This document shows, piece by piece, positions 8,950 to 18,519 of a DNA stretch of 64,000 nucleotides; the stretch's first letter is position 1; every line of letters starts with the position of its first letter. This DNA comes from Mariniphaga sp. (GTDB lineage Bacteria > Bacteroidota > Bacteroidia > Bacteroidales > Prolixibacteraceae). A program made the position numbers and the translations under genes. Under the pieces are notes generated by a model. The model was not told the DNA's origin. It worked only from the letters and a program-made list of their open reading frames with translations, and made no database searches. The DNA lies in NCBI GenBank assembly GCA_024636975.1, contig JAGXGA010000023.1, positions 62,001-126,000 on the forward strand. Direction: 5' to 3'.

Positions 8950-10980
8950 CTATTCATATGTCAACCCAAAGCCAAATGGAAATAATGTATCTTCTTCAGG
9001 ATATCCCGGGGCATCGGAATCCTGATTTATAACAGCTTCGCGGCTTTTGGGCAGGGCAAATGGAAGTTTTCCTGATGGCATGAACTTTCCCATAATAATA
9101 TCCATTACGGCTTCACTTCTTACACCAAAAGTTGCCAGAATGGCACCGGAATCAAGAAAACCACTCTTCTGATCTAAAACATAGGGGTTGCGAAAATCGA
9201 TGGACAAAATTGTGTTATCCGCTCCAATAGTACTCATCACATGCTTTATATCGGCCAGCGATGGATATATGTACCACGATTTTGAACCAACCATATCGGA
9301 AAATGCCAGAAAATCCAGTTCTTCGGGAATAGCTCCACCGAACCTGCCCCCTGTATTTAGAACATTGATCCTAATAACAGCATAATCAACGTCAGCACCA
9401 ATTGCTGGCATTTGACCATTTTTTGAGTCGTAGTCACCGGCAATTGCTTTTATACCCGGCCAGGACCTTTTATTAAAAATCGTGGTATCAACTCCCATTG
9501 TATAAAAGACAAGAGAATCGTTATTCTCCGGCATGGGCAAAGGGAGATTCATATTGTTTTGCAACAAAACAATTGATTTTCTTTGTGCAGTTTCCGCTTT
9601 CCTCTGAAAAGACGGGTTACCCAGGATATAAGCAGCACGATCCGGATCGACATAAGGATTCTCGAACAAGCCAAGCTTAAATTGTTCGGTCAATTGCCTT
9701 CTGACCGATTGCTCTACCCTGCTTTCTGATATTTTTCCCTCTTCCACAAGGTCTAATATCATTTTATTATCACTAAACCCGGAAAGTACATCTGTTCCGG
9801 CCTCAACAGCAATAACTATTTGTTCTTCGTTTGTTTTATCTTCCAATCCCCATGCCCTACTGCCAATGATCCCGGTGTCTGAATTAACATATCCTTTAAA
9901 TCCGAGCTCGTTTCTCAACAACCCTGTTACAATACCTTTTGAAAATGCCATTCCAACATCATTGGGCAAGTATTGCTGGCCAACCGGAATTCCATAGTAG
10001 GGCATTATGGATGATACACCAGCCTCAATGGCAGCTTTAAACGGAGCGACATGGTAATCGAACATGCCTGCCGGATAAACCTGGTTTTTCCCATAATCAA
10101 AGTGTGGATCACCTCCACCCTCCTGTGGACCGCCCCCGGGAAAATGTTTCAGTGTCAGGGCAACGCTTTTCGAATTTAACGATTCACCCTGCAAATTTTT
10201 AACCAGTGTGGAAACAATTTCGGCAGCCCACTCACTATCTTCTGTAAACGTTTCATGTATACGGTACCATCGGGGTTCAGTGGCTAAATCGGCCATATAT
10301 CCATACATTGACCGAAGGCCAATAGAGGTCCATTCCGTTCTCATAACATTAGCAAATTCAGCAACCAGTTCTATATCTTGTGTGGCTGCAAGGCCAGCTT
10401 CTTTCGGCCAGGAGGAAAAAGCTCCCGATTCTACATTTATGCCTGCTCTGGCATCGTAAGCCACATGATTCCTTGCATTAGATTTAAACACTACCGGAAT
10501 GCCAAGACGGGTATTTTCTGCAATTTCCTGAACAGAGTTTGTAAATTGAGCAGCTTCATATGGAGAAACCTGTCCCCCGCCAAATCCGCCACCACCACCC
10601 GAGCGTTCAGGATTTTCGACAACAGTATTCCTAAAAATAAACCTGGTCATCTTTTCATCCTCAATGTAACGGACACCATTTTCAGAAACTTTGCCATAAG
10701 CTTCAGCATTAAGTGTGTTGATCAACAGGAAACCAACTTTTTCCTTTAATGTCATTTGACCGATTAAATCATCAATTCGGTTATCCACCGGTTGACGCCA
10801 ATCTTCATAAATATCGAGTTTCCCGTTTTTATTCAGATCTTTAAACATTAATTGGTCAGCATAAATGATATCAGCTGCCCTGGCTTCGATAACGGGCTGA
10901 TAGCTATAGGTTCCCTGAGCTGTTAAAGCGGAGCTTTTAACAAGCAACATTAGAATGATCAGTCTGCTTAAATTTTTCAT
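8950..10980 (-). CDS. Glycoside hydrolase family 3 protein
   Basis: Exported beta-glycosidase of about 676 residues. The start at 10980 (MKNLSRLIIL...) is preferred because it begins directly at the signal peptide, which ends at LTAQG; an upstream ATG at 11013 adds eleven residues. Numbering from that upstream ATG, an EF-hand-like loop (DLNKNGKLDIYEDW, 59-72) precedes the catalytic domain, as is common in Bacteroidota GH3 enzymes. KHFPGGG is at 289-295 and the nucleophile segment GYVNSDTG gives Asp379. A C-terminal sandwich domain (FATFGV, PFGFGLTYE) completes the usual layout. The gene converges on the forward sulfatase cluster. GH3 members cleave beta-glucosides, xylosides or N-acetylglucosaminides; the specificity here cannot be read. 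Confidence 0.92.
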   Translation of the reverse strand: MKNLSRLIILMLLVKSSALTAQGTYSYQPVIEARAADIIYADQLMFKDLNKNGKLDIYEDWRQPVDNRIDDLIGQMTLKEKVGFLLINTLNAEAYGKVSENGVRYIEDEKMTRFIFRNTVVENPERSGGGGGFGGGQVSPYEAAQFTNSVQEIAENTRLGIPVVFKSNARNHVAYDARAGINVESGAFSSWPKEAGLAATQDIELVAEFANVMRTEWTSIGLRSMYGYMADLATEPRWYRIHETFTEDSEWAAEIVSTLVKNLQGESLNSKSVALTLKHFPGGGPQEGGGDPHFDYGKNQVYPAGMFDYHVAPFKAAIEAGVSSIMPYYGIPVGQQYLPNDVGMAFSKGIVTGLLRNELGFKGYVNSDTGIIGSRAWGLEDKTNEEQIVIAVEAGTDVLSGFSDNKMILDLVEEGKISESRVEQSVRRQLTEQFKLGLFENPYVDPDRAAYILGNPSFQRKAETAQRKSIVLLQNNMNLPLPMPENNDSLVFYTMGVDTTIFNKRSWPGIKAIAGDYDSKNGQMPAIGADVDYAVIRINVLNTGGRFGGAIPEELDFLAFSDMVGSKSWYIYPSLADIKHVMSTIGADNTILSIDFRNPYVLDQKSGFLDSGAILATFGVRSEAVMDIIMGKFMPSGKLPFALPKSREAVINQDSDAPGYPEEDTLFPFGFGLTYE

Positions 10981-11189
10981 ATACGTGCTTTGTGTAATAT
11001 TATTCATTTTCATTTTATGAATAGCTTAATCCAAAGTCAAATGCAGGTTAAGTTCATTTGCTCCATATGCTTATCAGATACAAGTTTAATAAATTCAATC
11101 AAATAAGCATTTGTTTTTTCATCATGATTTCAATTCTTACTAAACTTTTGTTTACCGGAATGGATAAGTCTAAATAAGTCTTTCCCGGC

Positions 11190-12092
11190 TTATTGTTTCA
11201 AGGTCAATTCAGCCAATTCCCGTAATTCATCTTCATTTAAAGCTTTATCGAAAATAGCCAGGCCACCAATTTGACCCTTGAAGAAATTGCCCATTCCTCT
11301 TTTTAACAGAACTGCGCCTACAGTGAAATCAGAACCATTATTTCCCATTCCGTAGGGAAAGTAATATGGGTTTTTACTATGTATAAGCCCGTCGGGATAA
11401 CCATCAAATCCTTTTGTGTTCTTTATTAATTCAGGTTCTCTGGGTATTAATTCACCATTCAGGAATGATTTTATGTACGTACCGTCATAAGTAAATGCAA
11501 CACAACACCAATCATTTTTTGGGACTTTCTGAAAACTTGCAGAATAGTCAAGAGAATATGGGAAAGGAGGTGTAGGCTTACCGCTTTGTGATATATGTCC
11601 GCACACCTGATCGCCTCCATTGTAATGAGGCAATGAAATAAACAACCCATACTGACGCTTCCCGCCTTCCTGGTATTCATTCCACATGCCTCCTGCAAAT
11701 CCGGTTTGCTCACCTGTCCATTTCACATAGGCCACAACAGTTATTCCCTGGCCAGGACCATAAATATTCAGCTTGCCGGTGTTTTCATTGGGTAAGCTCA
11801 AATAATTGGTTCCATCGAGTTTTATGGAATAGCCTGAAACCGGACCTTCCTTAATCCGCTCAATTGTTCCGTTTGCTTCACTCAGAGGGAATCTGCCTTT
11901 TCCTGATGCTTTCCTTGTATTACCGGGTGCCTCATCAAATTTCCATAATGCGATAAAACCATTTGTTGATTCGATTGCTTTTATGAGTGCTTCATTTGGT
12001 CCGGAAAAATTCTTTTGAGCCATTAATATTTGCGGTTGGATTAAAATTACTGAAATCAATAATAATATTTGTATGGATAATATATACTTCAT
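11190..12092 (-). CDS. LamG/concanavalin-like exported protein
   Basis: A protein of 300 residues starting with a strong signal peptide that ends near LMAQKN. An alternative start at 12098 adds two residues. The body reads as a LamG or laminin-G-like jelly-roll domain: FIALWKFDEAPGNTRKASG near the start, SIKLDGTNYLSLP, WCCVAFTYDGTYIKSFLNGELI in the middle and FFKGQIGGLAIFDKALNEDELREL at the end. Such domains bind carbohydrate or other ligands. No catalytic motif is visible, so it is probably a binding protein rather than an enzyme. It lies upstream of the GH3 gene on the same strand with a gap of about 180 to 210 bases. Confidence 0.75.
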   Translation of the reverse strand: MKYILSIQILLLISVILIQPQILMAQKNFSGPNEALIKAIESTNGFIALWKFDEAPGNTRKASGKGRFPLSEANGTIERIKEGPVSGYSIKLDGTNYLSLPNENTGKLNIYGPGQGITVVAYVKWTGEQTGFAGGMWNEYQEGGKRQYGLFISLPHYNGGDQVCGHISQSGKPTPPFPYSLDYSASFQKVPKNDWCCVAFTYDGTYIKSFLNGELIPREPELIKNTKGFDGYPDGLIHSKNPYYFPYGMGNNGSDFTVGAVLLKRGMGNFFKGQIGGLAIFDKALNEDELRELAELTLKQ

Positions 12093-12322
12093 AATCATTT
12101 CAATGATTTAAACCCGTTTAACATTATTTATGATCGTAAATATACATTGTTTAAATAATAAGTAAATACATAAACATTTTCAACTAAATTTGCACGGCTT
12201 ATTCCCTAAGAAAAACATATGAGTATTTTTTCATTATTAACATCCCAACCATTGAGTCTTACGCGCAATTGGGGCCGTGCACACTAACAAATTAACTCAA
12301 CATAACGATTAAAATAAATCCC

Positions 12323-13519
12323 ATGAAACACACAAATAACAATCACAAGAAAATTAAAAATAAATATATACCAACTACTGAATTTTACAGCCAGATAATT
12401 GACAGCTTACAAGATTATTCAATTTTTACATTAGATAAAGAGTTCAATATAAATAGCTGGAATTCTGGAGCGAAAAAAATATTTGGCTATGAAATGGACG
12501 AAATTATTGGAGTACCTTTCGAAGTAATATTTACTGAGGAAGATAAAAAAAATGGAATTCCGAAAAATGAAATAGAAACAGCTTTAAAAGAAGGCAGAGC
12601 AGCAGATAACAGATGGCACATTACCAAAGATAAGAGCCTGTTTTATGCATATGGATTGATTTTCCCACTTATCAGTTTAGAAAGCGAGCTGTTGGGCTAT
12701 GTTAAAATTTTACGGAACCTGACAGAAAGAAAACAATCGGAGGATGCTATAAAAAAATATATCCGGGAATTGGAAGAACTTAATATTCACAAAGAAAGTG
12801 TTCTTGCAATTCTCTCCCATGATTTAAGAAGTCCTTTATCGACCATTATTGGAACTGCAGGATTTTTAAAAGAAAATTTTCATAAAATGAAGCCCGAAGC
12901 TGTCCAAAAAATGCTTGATCTGCTTTACCGATCATCAACTTATGAATTGGATATGCTGGATTATTTAGTAGAATGGGCTAGAATAAAATACGCATCGGAT
13001 GTATTTTCACCAAAGAAATTAAAAATAACTGAATACATTAATAAAGTTTTTGAAAATTTAAAAGAAACTGCTTTATTAGAAACTATTAATCTTCACAACG
13101 AAGTTGAAGCCAATATTTTTGTATTTGCAGATGGCAAAATGTTAATTTCTATTTTTCAAAATATCGTTTCAAACGCAATAAACCATACAGAAAAAGGAGG
13201 GACAATTACGGTATCAGCAAAAAGAATGGATGATAAAATTATTGTTCAGATAAAAGACACTGGGGCTGGAATGTCCAAAAAAATGATTGAAAATCTTTTT
13301 ACCCCTCAAATGGCGACGCTATTAGAAGCAAGAAAGAAAAATAAAGGGGCTGGAATCGGATTATTATTAGTAAAAGGATTTTTAGAAAAAAATGGTGGAG
13401 AGATATGGGTAGAGAGTGTTTTAGGTGAAGGTTCCTCGTTTTATTTTTCATTACCTGTTGAGAAACCTTTACACAAAATAGGCAGTTCAGAGGAAATGAT
13501 GTTCGATGAAAGTGCATAA
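12323..13519 (+). CDS. PAS-domain sensor histidine kinase
   Basis: A soluble hybrid-free histidine kinase of 398 residues. A PAS domain occupies roughly residues 20-138 (NINSWNSGAKKIFGYEMDEIIG). A short coiled linker leads to the dimerisation/phosphoacceptor helix with LAILSHDLRSPLS, making His166 the predicted phosphorylated residue. The N box (NIVSNAINHTEKGG), G1 box (DTGAGM) and G2 box (GAGIGLLLVKGF) of the ATP-binding domain are intact. There is no transmembrane segment, so it probably senses a cytoplasmic signal. No response regulator is adjacent. The gene is A+T-rich relative to the neighbouring sulfatases. A TAAATTTG box at 12185-12192 could be part of a distant promoter. Confidence 0.9.
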   Translation: MKHTNNNHKKIKNKYIPTTEFYSQIIDSLQDYSIFTLDKEFNINSWNSGAKKIFGYEMDEIIGVPFEVIFTEEDKKNGIPKNEIETALKEGRAADNRWHITKDKSLFYAYGLIFPLISLESELLGYVKILRNLTERKQSEDAIKKYIRELEELNIHKESVLAILSHDLRSPLSTIIGTAGFLKENFHKMKPEAVQKMLDLLYRSSTYELDMLDYLVEWARIKYASDVFSPKKLKITEYINKVFENLKETALLETINLHNEVEANIFVFADGKMLISIFQNIVSNAINHTEKGGTITVSAKRMDDKIIVQIKDTGAGMSKKMIENLFTPQMATLLEARKKNKGAGIGLLLVKGFLEKNGGEIWVESVLGEGSSFYFSLPVEKPLHKIGSSEEMMFDESA

Positions 13520-13533
13520 TACAGTACTTAATC

Positions 13534-14560
13534 TTATTCCTCAGAACTTTCTTTTATGCCCTTTTCAATTTTTTCTTCAACTTCCGCTTCTTCCCCGGCA
13601 TCTGTTTTTTTCAAACCGTTTGTATTATCATCATCTGGTTCATAATTTAAACCAATAAGCAGTGGAAAATGGTCAGATCGTATATCTTCAAGTTTCTTAA
13701 GGGATATTAATCCAAATTCCCTGGAGTAAAAAATATGATCGAGCGGATACCGGAGTAAAGGCACAAAAACGTTATAGGTGTTGTATAATCCCCTCCCTTC
13801 ACGCGGGTCGACCAGCTCACTGTACTTTCTGAAAAGCTTAGAAGTCATAGACCAGCCAACATCGTTCAGGTCGCCTGCTACTATGGTAGGATTATTTGTT
13901 TCTTTTATCTTTTTGCCGATAATAAGTAATTCAGTATCTCTTTCCCAGGTATCGATCCCGGGCATTGGAGGCTCAGGATGAACACCATAGAAATCAATTT
14001 TGTTTCCCGATGACAAGGTGATTTTTGTAAAAATAGACGGAATATCATCTTTTACCAAAAAATTCACAGAACTCTCAGTCAGCGGGAGCTTTGAAAGCAG
14101 CATCATTCCGTAGGTATTATCAAGCGGATATTTGATTGAAAACGGAAAATCCTCGTCAAGCTTGCTAATTGAGGCAGCCCACTCCTGGTCGGGTTCATTA
14201 ATCAGAAGAACATCGGGATTATACTTCTTTACACGTGCATGAAAACTCTCTTTATCCTCATTGTCCATACGTACATTTGAAACCAGAAGGGTAAGGCTGT
14301 TCCTTTTTGTATGCTCGTCACTATCCAAAGCCTGTGATTTGTAAAGGGGTGTATAAACTACAACAAACTGCAACTGGTAAACAAGGGAAACTGCCAGTAG
14401 AAACATCAAGGGCAACTTGTATTTCCATTTGAAATCAACATAAAAATATGCGAATTCGTGGAAAATCAAATATTCTGATCCACCATACTGATGTATTAAT
14501 CAGAGGCAACCCAGTGGCCATCAGAACAATAAGACATAATACAAGTGTAAGAATCCGCAT
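13534..14560 (-). pseudogene. Endonuclease/exonuclease/phosphatase family membrane protein, N-terminal frameshift
   Basis: From 14460 down to 13534 the frame encodes a membrane-anchored member of the EEP superfamily. It shows SLTLLVSNVRMDNED, LINEPDQEW, GVHPEPP, AGDLNDVGW and RSDHFPLL, the catalytic signature order of the family. A good start exists upstream at 14560 (MRILTLVLCLIVLMATG...WWIRIFDFPR), the usual first transmembrane helix and FDFPR motif of Bacteroidota homologues. That frame ends in a stop about nine codons after FDFPR, while the catalytic part continues in another frame. The inner membrane helices that normally lie between appear shortened. The simplest reading is a small deletion plus frameshift; a sequencing error is possible. 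Without it, translation would have to start at a TTG at 14469. Confidence 0.7.
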
Positions 14561-14748
14561 TTATTTTAAATTATAACTTGCAAACGGTTATTTTGTAAAA
14601 CTATCTGTTGGATAAACGATTTTATCGTGCTTACTATCTTCATATCTATCCATTGCTATGATCTGAAATATTAAACCCGATTTTTTACATATAGTTTACG
14701 ATTGTGTGTAATAAGATTTTAAAGAATTAGAATTTTTCCATATATTAT

Positions 14749-14798
14749 TATCGGTTATTTAACCGATATTATGCAATTATCAGTATATTTACCGATAA
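14749..14798 (+). promoter_or_regulatory. Two palindromic operator-like sites upstream of the SatD-like gene
   Basis: A perfect palindrome, TATCGGTT-N4-AACCGATA, fills 14749-14768. A second copy with one mismatch, TTATCAGTA-N4-TACCGATAA, fills 14777-14798. Their centres are 29 bases apart, and the second ends 12 bases before the preferred start codon at 14810. The position and the helix-turn-helix tail of the next gene's product suggest autoregulation, which is an inference. Confidence 0.6.
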
Positions 14799-14809
14799 AT
14801 TTCTTAAGT

Positions 14810-15496
14810 ATGAATTATGCGACCATATCAGCTGATGTAATATCTTACACATCGTTACCGGAGGATGAGAAGAGAAAACTCGAAACAGACATAAAAAGAT
14901 TATTAGGGGAATTTACAAAAAAGTATAGTAAATACTCCTTTTATGGCAGAATGGTTCAGGGAGATTACATTGAATGTGCCATAAAGGCACCGAAGCATGC
15001 ATTAAGGATTGCATTGCTCCTGAAAACTTTAGTCAAGTCATTTGAATCAGACAAAAAATTACAAGGTGGCGGTCAGTTAAAGTATTTTAAAGAACATGGA
15101 CTTAGGCTTGCTGTGGCTATAGCTCCACTTGATAAACTTGATCCGGCAAAAGGTATTATTGATGGTAAAGCAATATATATGTCAGGCAGGACAATTAAAG
15201 GATTTTCGACATCGGATAAACAGAAAATCGTAATTAAAAATACTATGTATTTTTGTATGGACGATAAGCAATTGCAGGAGCAGTTTGACACCATCTTTTC
15301 GTTACTGGATACCATTATTTCAAAATGTTCTGCAAAGCAAAGTGAGATAATCTATTATAAGCTGCTTGATTTCAGCGAAAAGGAAATTTCAAAAAAAATA
15401 GGAAAATACCAGTCGACCATTAGCCAGCATTCTACTGCGGCAGGTTGGCTTTCGATTGAAAAGGCAGTTAACTATTTTGAAAACACAATACTATGA
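14810..15496 (+). CDS. SatD-like protein with C-terminal helix-turn-helix
   Basis: A cytoplasmic protein of 228 residues from the preferred ATG at 14810; an in-frame ATG at 14771 lies inside the operator region and is less likely. The N-terminal part, NYATISADVISYTSLP... followed by FYGRMVQGDYIECAI, resembles SatD-family proteins and distantly the nucleotidyl-cyclase-like fold. The last 60 residues form a sigma-region-4 or LuxR-type helix-turn-helix (SEIIYYKLLDFSEKEISKKI, then STISQHSTAAGW). The gene overlaps the start of the DUF3307 gene by four bases, so the two are translationally coupled. This pair is a recurring neighbourhood in Bacteroidota and other phyla. Its function is not established; a DNA-binding regulator of its own operon is plausible. 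Confidence 0.75.
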   Translation: MNYATISADVISYTSLPEDEKRKLETDIKRLLGEFTKKYSKYSFYGRMVQGDYIECAIKAPKHALRIALLLKTLVKSFESDKKLQGGGQLKYFKEHGLRLAVAIAPLDKLDPAKGIIDGKAIYMSGRTIKGFSTSDKQKIVIKNTMYFCMDDKQLQEQFDTIFSLLDTIISKCSAKQSEIIYYKLLDFSEKEISKKIGKYQSTISQHSTAAGWLSIEKAVNYFENTIL

Positions 15497-16200
15497 CAAT
15501 CCTTCAACTCATAATTCTACAATTCATAGCTCACCTTCTTGCCGATTTTATCTTTCAACCTCAGCGCTGGTGCAACAAGAAAGAAAAAGAGATTTTTACC
15601 AGCTACCATATTTATCACATTCTGATAGTATTTACTACCAGTTATATAGTGTCGTTTGATGTAGGATTCTGGAAAGCTGCACTTTTATTGACAATTCTTC
15701 ATTTTTTAATTGATGTTTTAAAGAGTTGGATAATCCTTAGGGCCAGGATTAAATATATTTTCTTTACTGACCAATTATTGCACCTCATAACAATTGCCGG
15801 AATTGTGTGGCTCTATGATTCCTTTTACGGAATAAATTTTTTGTTTGGAATGGAAACCACAACATTGGCTGTGATTGCCGGATTCCTGCTTTGTGCCAAA
15901 CCCACCAATATTATAATCAAGTTCGTGCTGCAGGCATTTGCAATTGAAACGCCGGCTGATGATCCAAATGATTCGGAGGGGAAAAGTCTTCCGAATGCCG
16001 GAAAACTGATAGGTATTACTGAACGTTTTCTTGCTTTGGCTTTAATTCTGCTGGGTCAGTACGAAGCTGTAGGACTTATAATTGCTGCAAAATCAATTTT
16101 AAGATTTAGGGAAACAAAAAAAAGCGAATATGTATTGGTGGGTACCCTTTTAAGTTTTGGAATAGCAACATTAACCGGAATTCTCATAAAAATCATTTAA
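15493..16200 (+). CDS. DUF3307 membrane protein
   Basis: A 235-residue polytopic membrane protein. The N-terminal segment LIAHLLADFIFQPQRWCNKK is the hallmark of DUF3307, with a charged pocket inside the first helices. About six hydrophobic stretches follow, including IYHILIVFTTSYIV, LLLTILHFLIDVLKSW, LHLITIAGIVWLYD and the final GTLLSFGIATLTGILIKII. A loop of about 30 polar residues (ADDPNDSEGKSLPNAGK) separates the two halves. It overlaps the SatD-like gene by four bases. No enzymatic motif is recognised. The link to a regulator suggests a sensor or transport role, but this is unknown. Confidence 0.75.
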   Translation: MTILQLIILQFIAHLLADFIFQPQRWCNKKEKEIFTSYHIYHILIVFTTSYIVSFDVGFWKAALLLTILHFLIDVLKSWIILRARIKYIFFTDQLLHLITIAGIVWLYDSFYGINFLFGMETTTLAVIAGFLLCAKPTNIIIKFVLQAFAIETPADDPNDSEGKSLPNAGKLIGITERFLALALILLGQYEAVGLIIAAKSILRFRETKKSEYVLVGTLLSFGIATLTGILIKII

Positions 16201-16202
16201 CG

Positions 16203-16241
16203 GCTTTACTGCCGATAAACTAATATTATCGGTAAAAAGCC
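16203..16241 (+). terminator. Imperfect hairpin built from TTATCGGTAA half-sites
   Basis: Starting three bases after the DUF3307 stop, GGCTTTACTGCCGATAA pairs imperfectly with TTATCGGTAAAAAGCC around a short A+T-rich loop, followed by TTATATT. It can act as a terminator. The arms also carry the same half-site as the palindromes before the SatD-like gene, in the opposite arrangement. Confidence 0.5.
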
Positions 16242-16282
16242 TTATATTAGGATAAAATCAACAGACAATTAATACGAAACGT

Positions 16283-17371
16283 ATGAAAATTTCTTCTGTA
16301 ATCATAATTCTTTGTTTAATCATGCTCTCAGTTTCGGCCCAGGAACCTGTCAGGATAGGTGTTGCCGGATTATCTCATTCCCATGTGGTTCCTTTGCTGC
16401 GGAACCTGAACCGGCCCGATATTGAAATCGTAGGTATTGCTGAAAGTGATACTGCCCTTTCAAACCGGTATGCCAAACAATTTGGTATTGAAAAAAACCT
16501 GATTTTTCAATCACTTGATGAAATGTTGGAAAAGACCCAACCGGAAGGAGTCATTACATTCACTTCAATATTCGATCATCTCAAAGTAGTTGAAGCATGT
16601 GCTCCCCGGGGAATACACGTAATGGTTGAAAAGCCTTTGGCAGTTAGTACCAAGCACGCCCGGAAAATGGAAAAGCTTGCCATAGAACACAATATTTTGG
16701 TTTTAACCAACTATGAAACTACCTGGTACCCATCCAATCATGAGGGGTTTAACATGATAGCCGGGGATGAAATAGGAGAATTAAGAAAAATAATCGTATA
16801 CGACGGCCACAAAGGGCCAAAAGAAATCAATGTCAACAGTGAATTTCTTGAATGGCTAACTGATCCTGTCGAAAATGGAGGAGGCGCTTTAACCGATTTT
16901 GGTTGTTATGGAGCAAACCTGGTTACTTGGATTTTAAAGGGACAAAAGCCTGAAACAGTATATGCTAATTTAAAACAATACAAACCTAATGTATACCCCA
17001 AAGTAGATGATGATGCAACCATAGTGCTTTCGTATCCCCATATGGAAGCAATTATCAATGCGTCCTGGAACTGGCCTTTCAACAGAAAGGATATGCACAT
17101 TTATGGTACTGATGGTTATATTCTGATCGATGATGCAGAGACTATCAGGTACAGGCTTGATGAAGAATCGGGGGAAAAAACTAAAAAGGCATCCCGGAAG
17201 GCCGCCCCCTTCAATGATCCGTTTGCTTTTTTTGCTGCAGCTATTAACGGTGATACAAAAATAAATCCTGCCGATTTATCCTCCCTTGAAAATAACCTGA
17301 TAGTAGTGGAAATCCTTGAAGCAGCTTATAAGAGCCACAAAACAGGTAAGGAAATAAAATTAAATCAATAA
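16283..17371 (+). CDS. Exported Gfo/Idh/MocA-family oxidoreductase
   Basis: A 362-residue NAD(P)-dependent sugar oxidoreductase of the Gfo/Idh/MocA superfamily. A Sec-type signal peptide ends at VSAQE, so the protein is predicted to leave the cytoplasm. The Rossmann fold starts at VRIGVAGLSHSHV. The conserved EKPLAV segment, with the lysine used in hydride transfer, lies near residue 120. The C-terminal domain contains the GGGALTDFGCYGANLVTW helix typical of the family. It follows the DUF3307 gene after 82 bases and converges on a PHP-domain gene. The substrate is unknown; family members oxidise or reduce cyclic sugars or their derivatives. Confidence 0.88.
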   Translation: MKISSVIIILCLIMLSVSAQEPVRIGVAGLSHSHVVPLLRNLNRPDIEIVGIAESDTALSNRYAKQFGIEKNLIFQSLDEMLEKTQPEGVITFTSIFDHLKVVEACAPRGIHVMVEKPLAVSTKHARKMEKLAIEHNILVLTNYETTWYPSNHEGFNMIAGDEIGELRKIIVYDGHKGPKEINVNSEFLEWLTDPVENGGGALTDFGCYGANLVTWILKGQKPETVYANLKQYKPNVYPKVDDDATIVLSYPHMEAIINASWNWPFNRKDMHIYGTDGYILIDDAETIRYRLDEESGEKTKKASRKAAPFNDPFAFFAAAINGDTKINPADLSSLENNLIVVEILEAAYKSHKTGKEIKLNQ

Positions 17372-17391
17372 AAAAAACACGCACAACCAAA

Positions 17392-18474
17392 TCAATTCTT
17401 CCTGACTCCAAATGGCTGGGTGCCAGCAACTGTTTTTCCCGGTCCGTAGAACATTGCCCTTACATAGGACCCTATGTTTTCAAGTTCAGATAGATCTATC
17501 GCAGCTCCATCGTGCACCACTTGTCCATCTGAAATCCATTCCACAGCATCGTATCCACTGGCATCAATTTCAATGGTATTGTTATCTGTTTTTATTGAAT
17601 GAAAAACAGGAGGCTCAGGACCATCGTGCCCTTCGGGTGCATAGATAAAATAACTAAGGCCATTTTCCATTCCTTCCCGCACCGATTCATGGGTAAGTTC
17701 CGGTAAAATAAGCATGTTCCAGTTCCGGCCTACATGAGGCAGGGTATGCATATCGTCGTTGGAGTATGCCCATATCTTTCGTTCGGGCATAGTAACGGTC
17801 AGCAATGAATCCCATTTGGGGCGATCCTGAGGGTAGCGGTCACCCTGATTGTATACTTCAAGGCCAATGAGGTGATCGTGGTTCTGATACAAATCGGTAT
17901 ACCACTCAACCGGATAATTATAACGCCCCGGATGGTTCAGCATAACAATTCCATCCTGTTCAGCTACTGCCTTCAGCGACTCTGTAACATCAGCGGTCCC
18001 TAAAAGGTCGTTGAAAAAACTGCCCATGTGGTGGTGCTTCGAGAATTCATTGCCTTCAATATCGATCATCTTAAGAACAATCGGATCACGGTCCTCATAA
18101 TTAAAATGTGCAGGCATGGTTTCCGGATCGCTCTGTACCCGGTCATACGAAGTTTTACTGGCATCCATTTCCGAAAAGCCGGTCCACGGATAGGTCACTT
18201 CATTATGGTCGGTAATGGCCAGAATATGGTAACCCAGTGCATGGTAAATATCCACCACAGTATCAGGGTTCAGCCGTCCGTCGCTGCGTGTGGTGTGAGT
18301 ATGAAAGTTTGCCTTGTACTGCATATGGTTTTCCCAGTCGACGTTTTCATACGGATTGTCGATTTCGATTCCTGAGTTGCAGCTGCTGAAGGAAATGGCA
18401 ATAAATGTCAGAAATAGTAAATTAAGGCTGAGATACCTTCCAACGAAGGGCGATATTTTAAAGCTTAAATACAT
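17392..18474 (-). CDS. PHP-domain metal-dependent phosphoesterase, lipoprotein
   Basis: A 360-residue exported protein with a hydrophobic leader ending FSSCNSG, a likely lipoprotein signal with Cys32. The PHP fold is shown by FHTHTTRSDG at about 55-64, by AITDHNEV near 90, and by later histidines in MLNHPGRY and SNDDMHTL. These are the metal ligands of PHP phosphoesterases and histidinol-phosphatase-like enzymes. The C-terminal 80 residues form a small beta domain (EIDASGYDAVEWISDG). The gene lies downstream of the MocA/DUF1080/Sus block on the same strand but behind a hairpin at 18499-18519. Its substrate is unknown. Confidence 0.82.
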   Translation of the reverse strand: MYLSFKISPFVGRYLSLNLLFLTFIAISFSSCNSGIEIDNPYENVDWENHMQYKANFHTHTTRSDGRLNPDTVVDIYHALGYHILAITDHNEVTYPWTGFSEMDASKTSYDRVQSDPETMPAHFNYEDRDPIVLKMIDIEGNEFSKHHHMGSFFNDLLGTADVTESLKAVAEQDGIVMLNHPGRYNYPVEWYTDLYQNHDHLIGLEVYNQGDRYPQDRPKWDSLLTVTMPERKIWAYSNDDMHTLPHVGRNWNMLILPELTHESVREGMENGLSYFIYAPEGHDGPEPPVFHSIKTDNNTIEIDASGYDAVEWISDGQVVHDGAAIDLSELENIGSYVRAMFYGPGKTVAGTQPFGVRKN

Positions 18475-18498
18475 AATACACTATTTAATTAAAAATTA

Positions 18499-18519
18499 AG
18501 GCTGCCGTTGGGGCAACCT
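18499..18519 (-). terminator. Hairpin terminator after the MocA gene
   Basis: Eight-base arms (AGGTTGCC and GGCAGCCT on the minus strand, one mismatch) surround a five-base loop. They are followed on the minus strand by TAATTTTTAATT. It could end the transcript coming from 18726 before the PHP gene. The rest of the gap 18475-18725 shows nothing I recognise. Confidence 0.45.
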
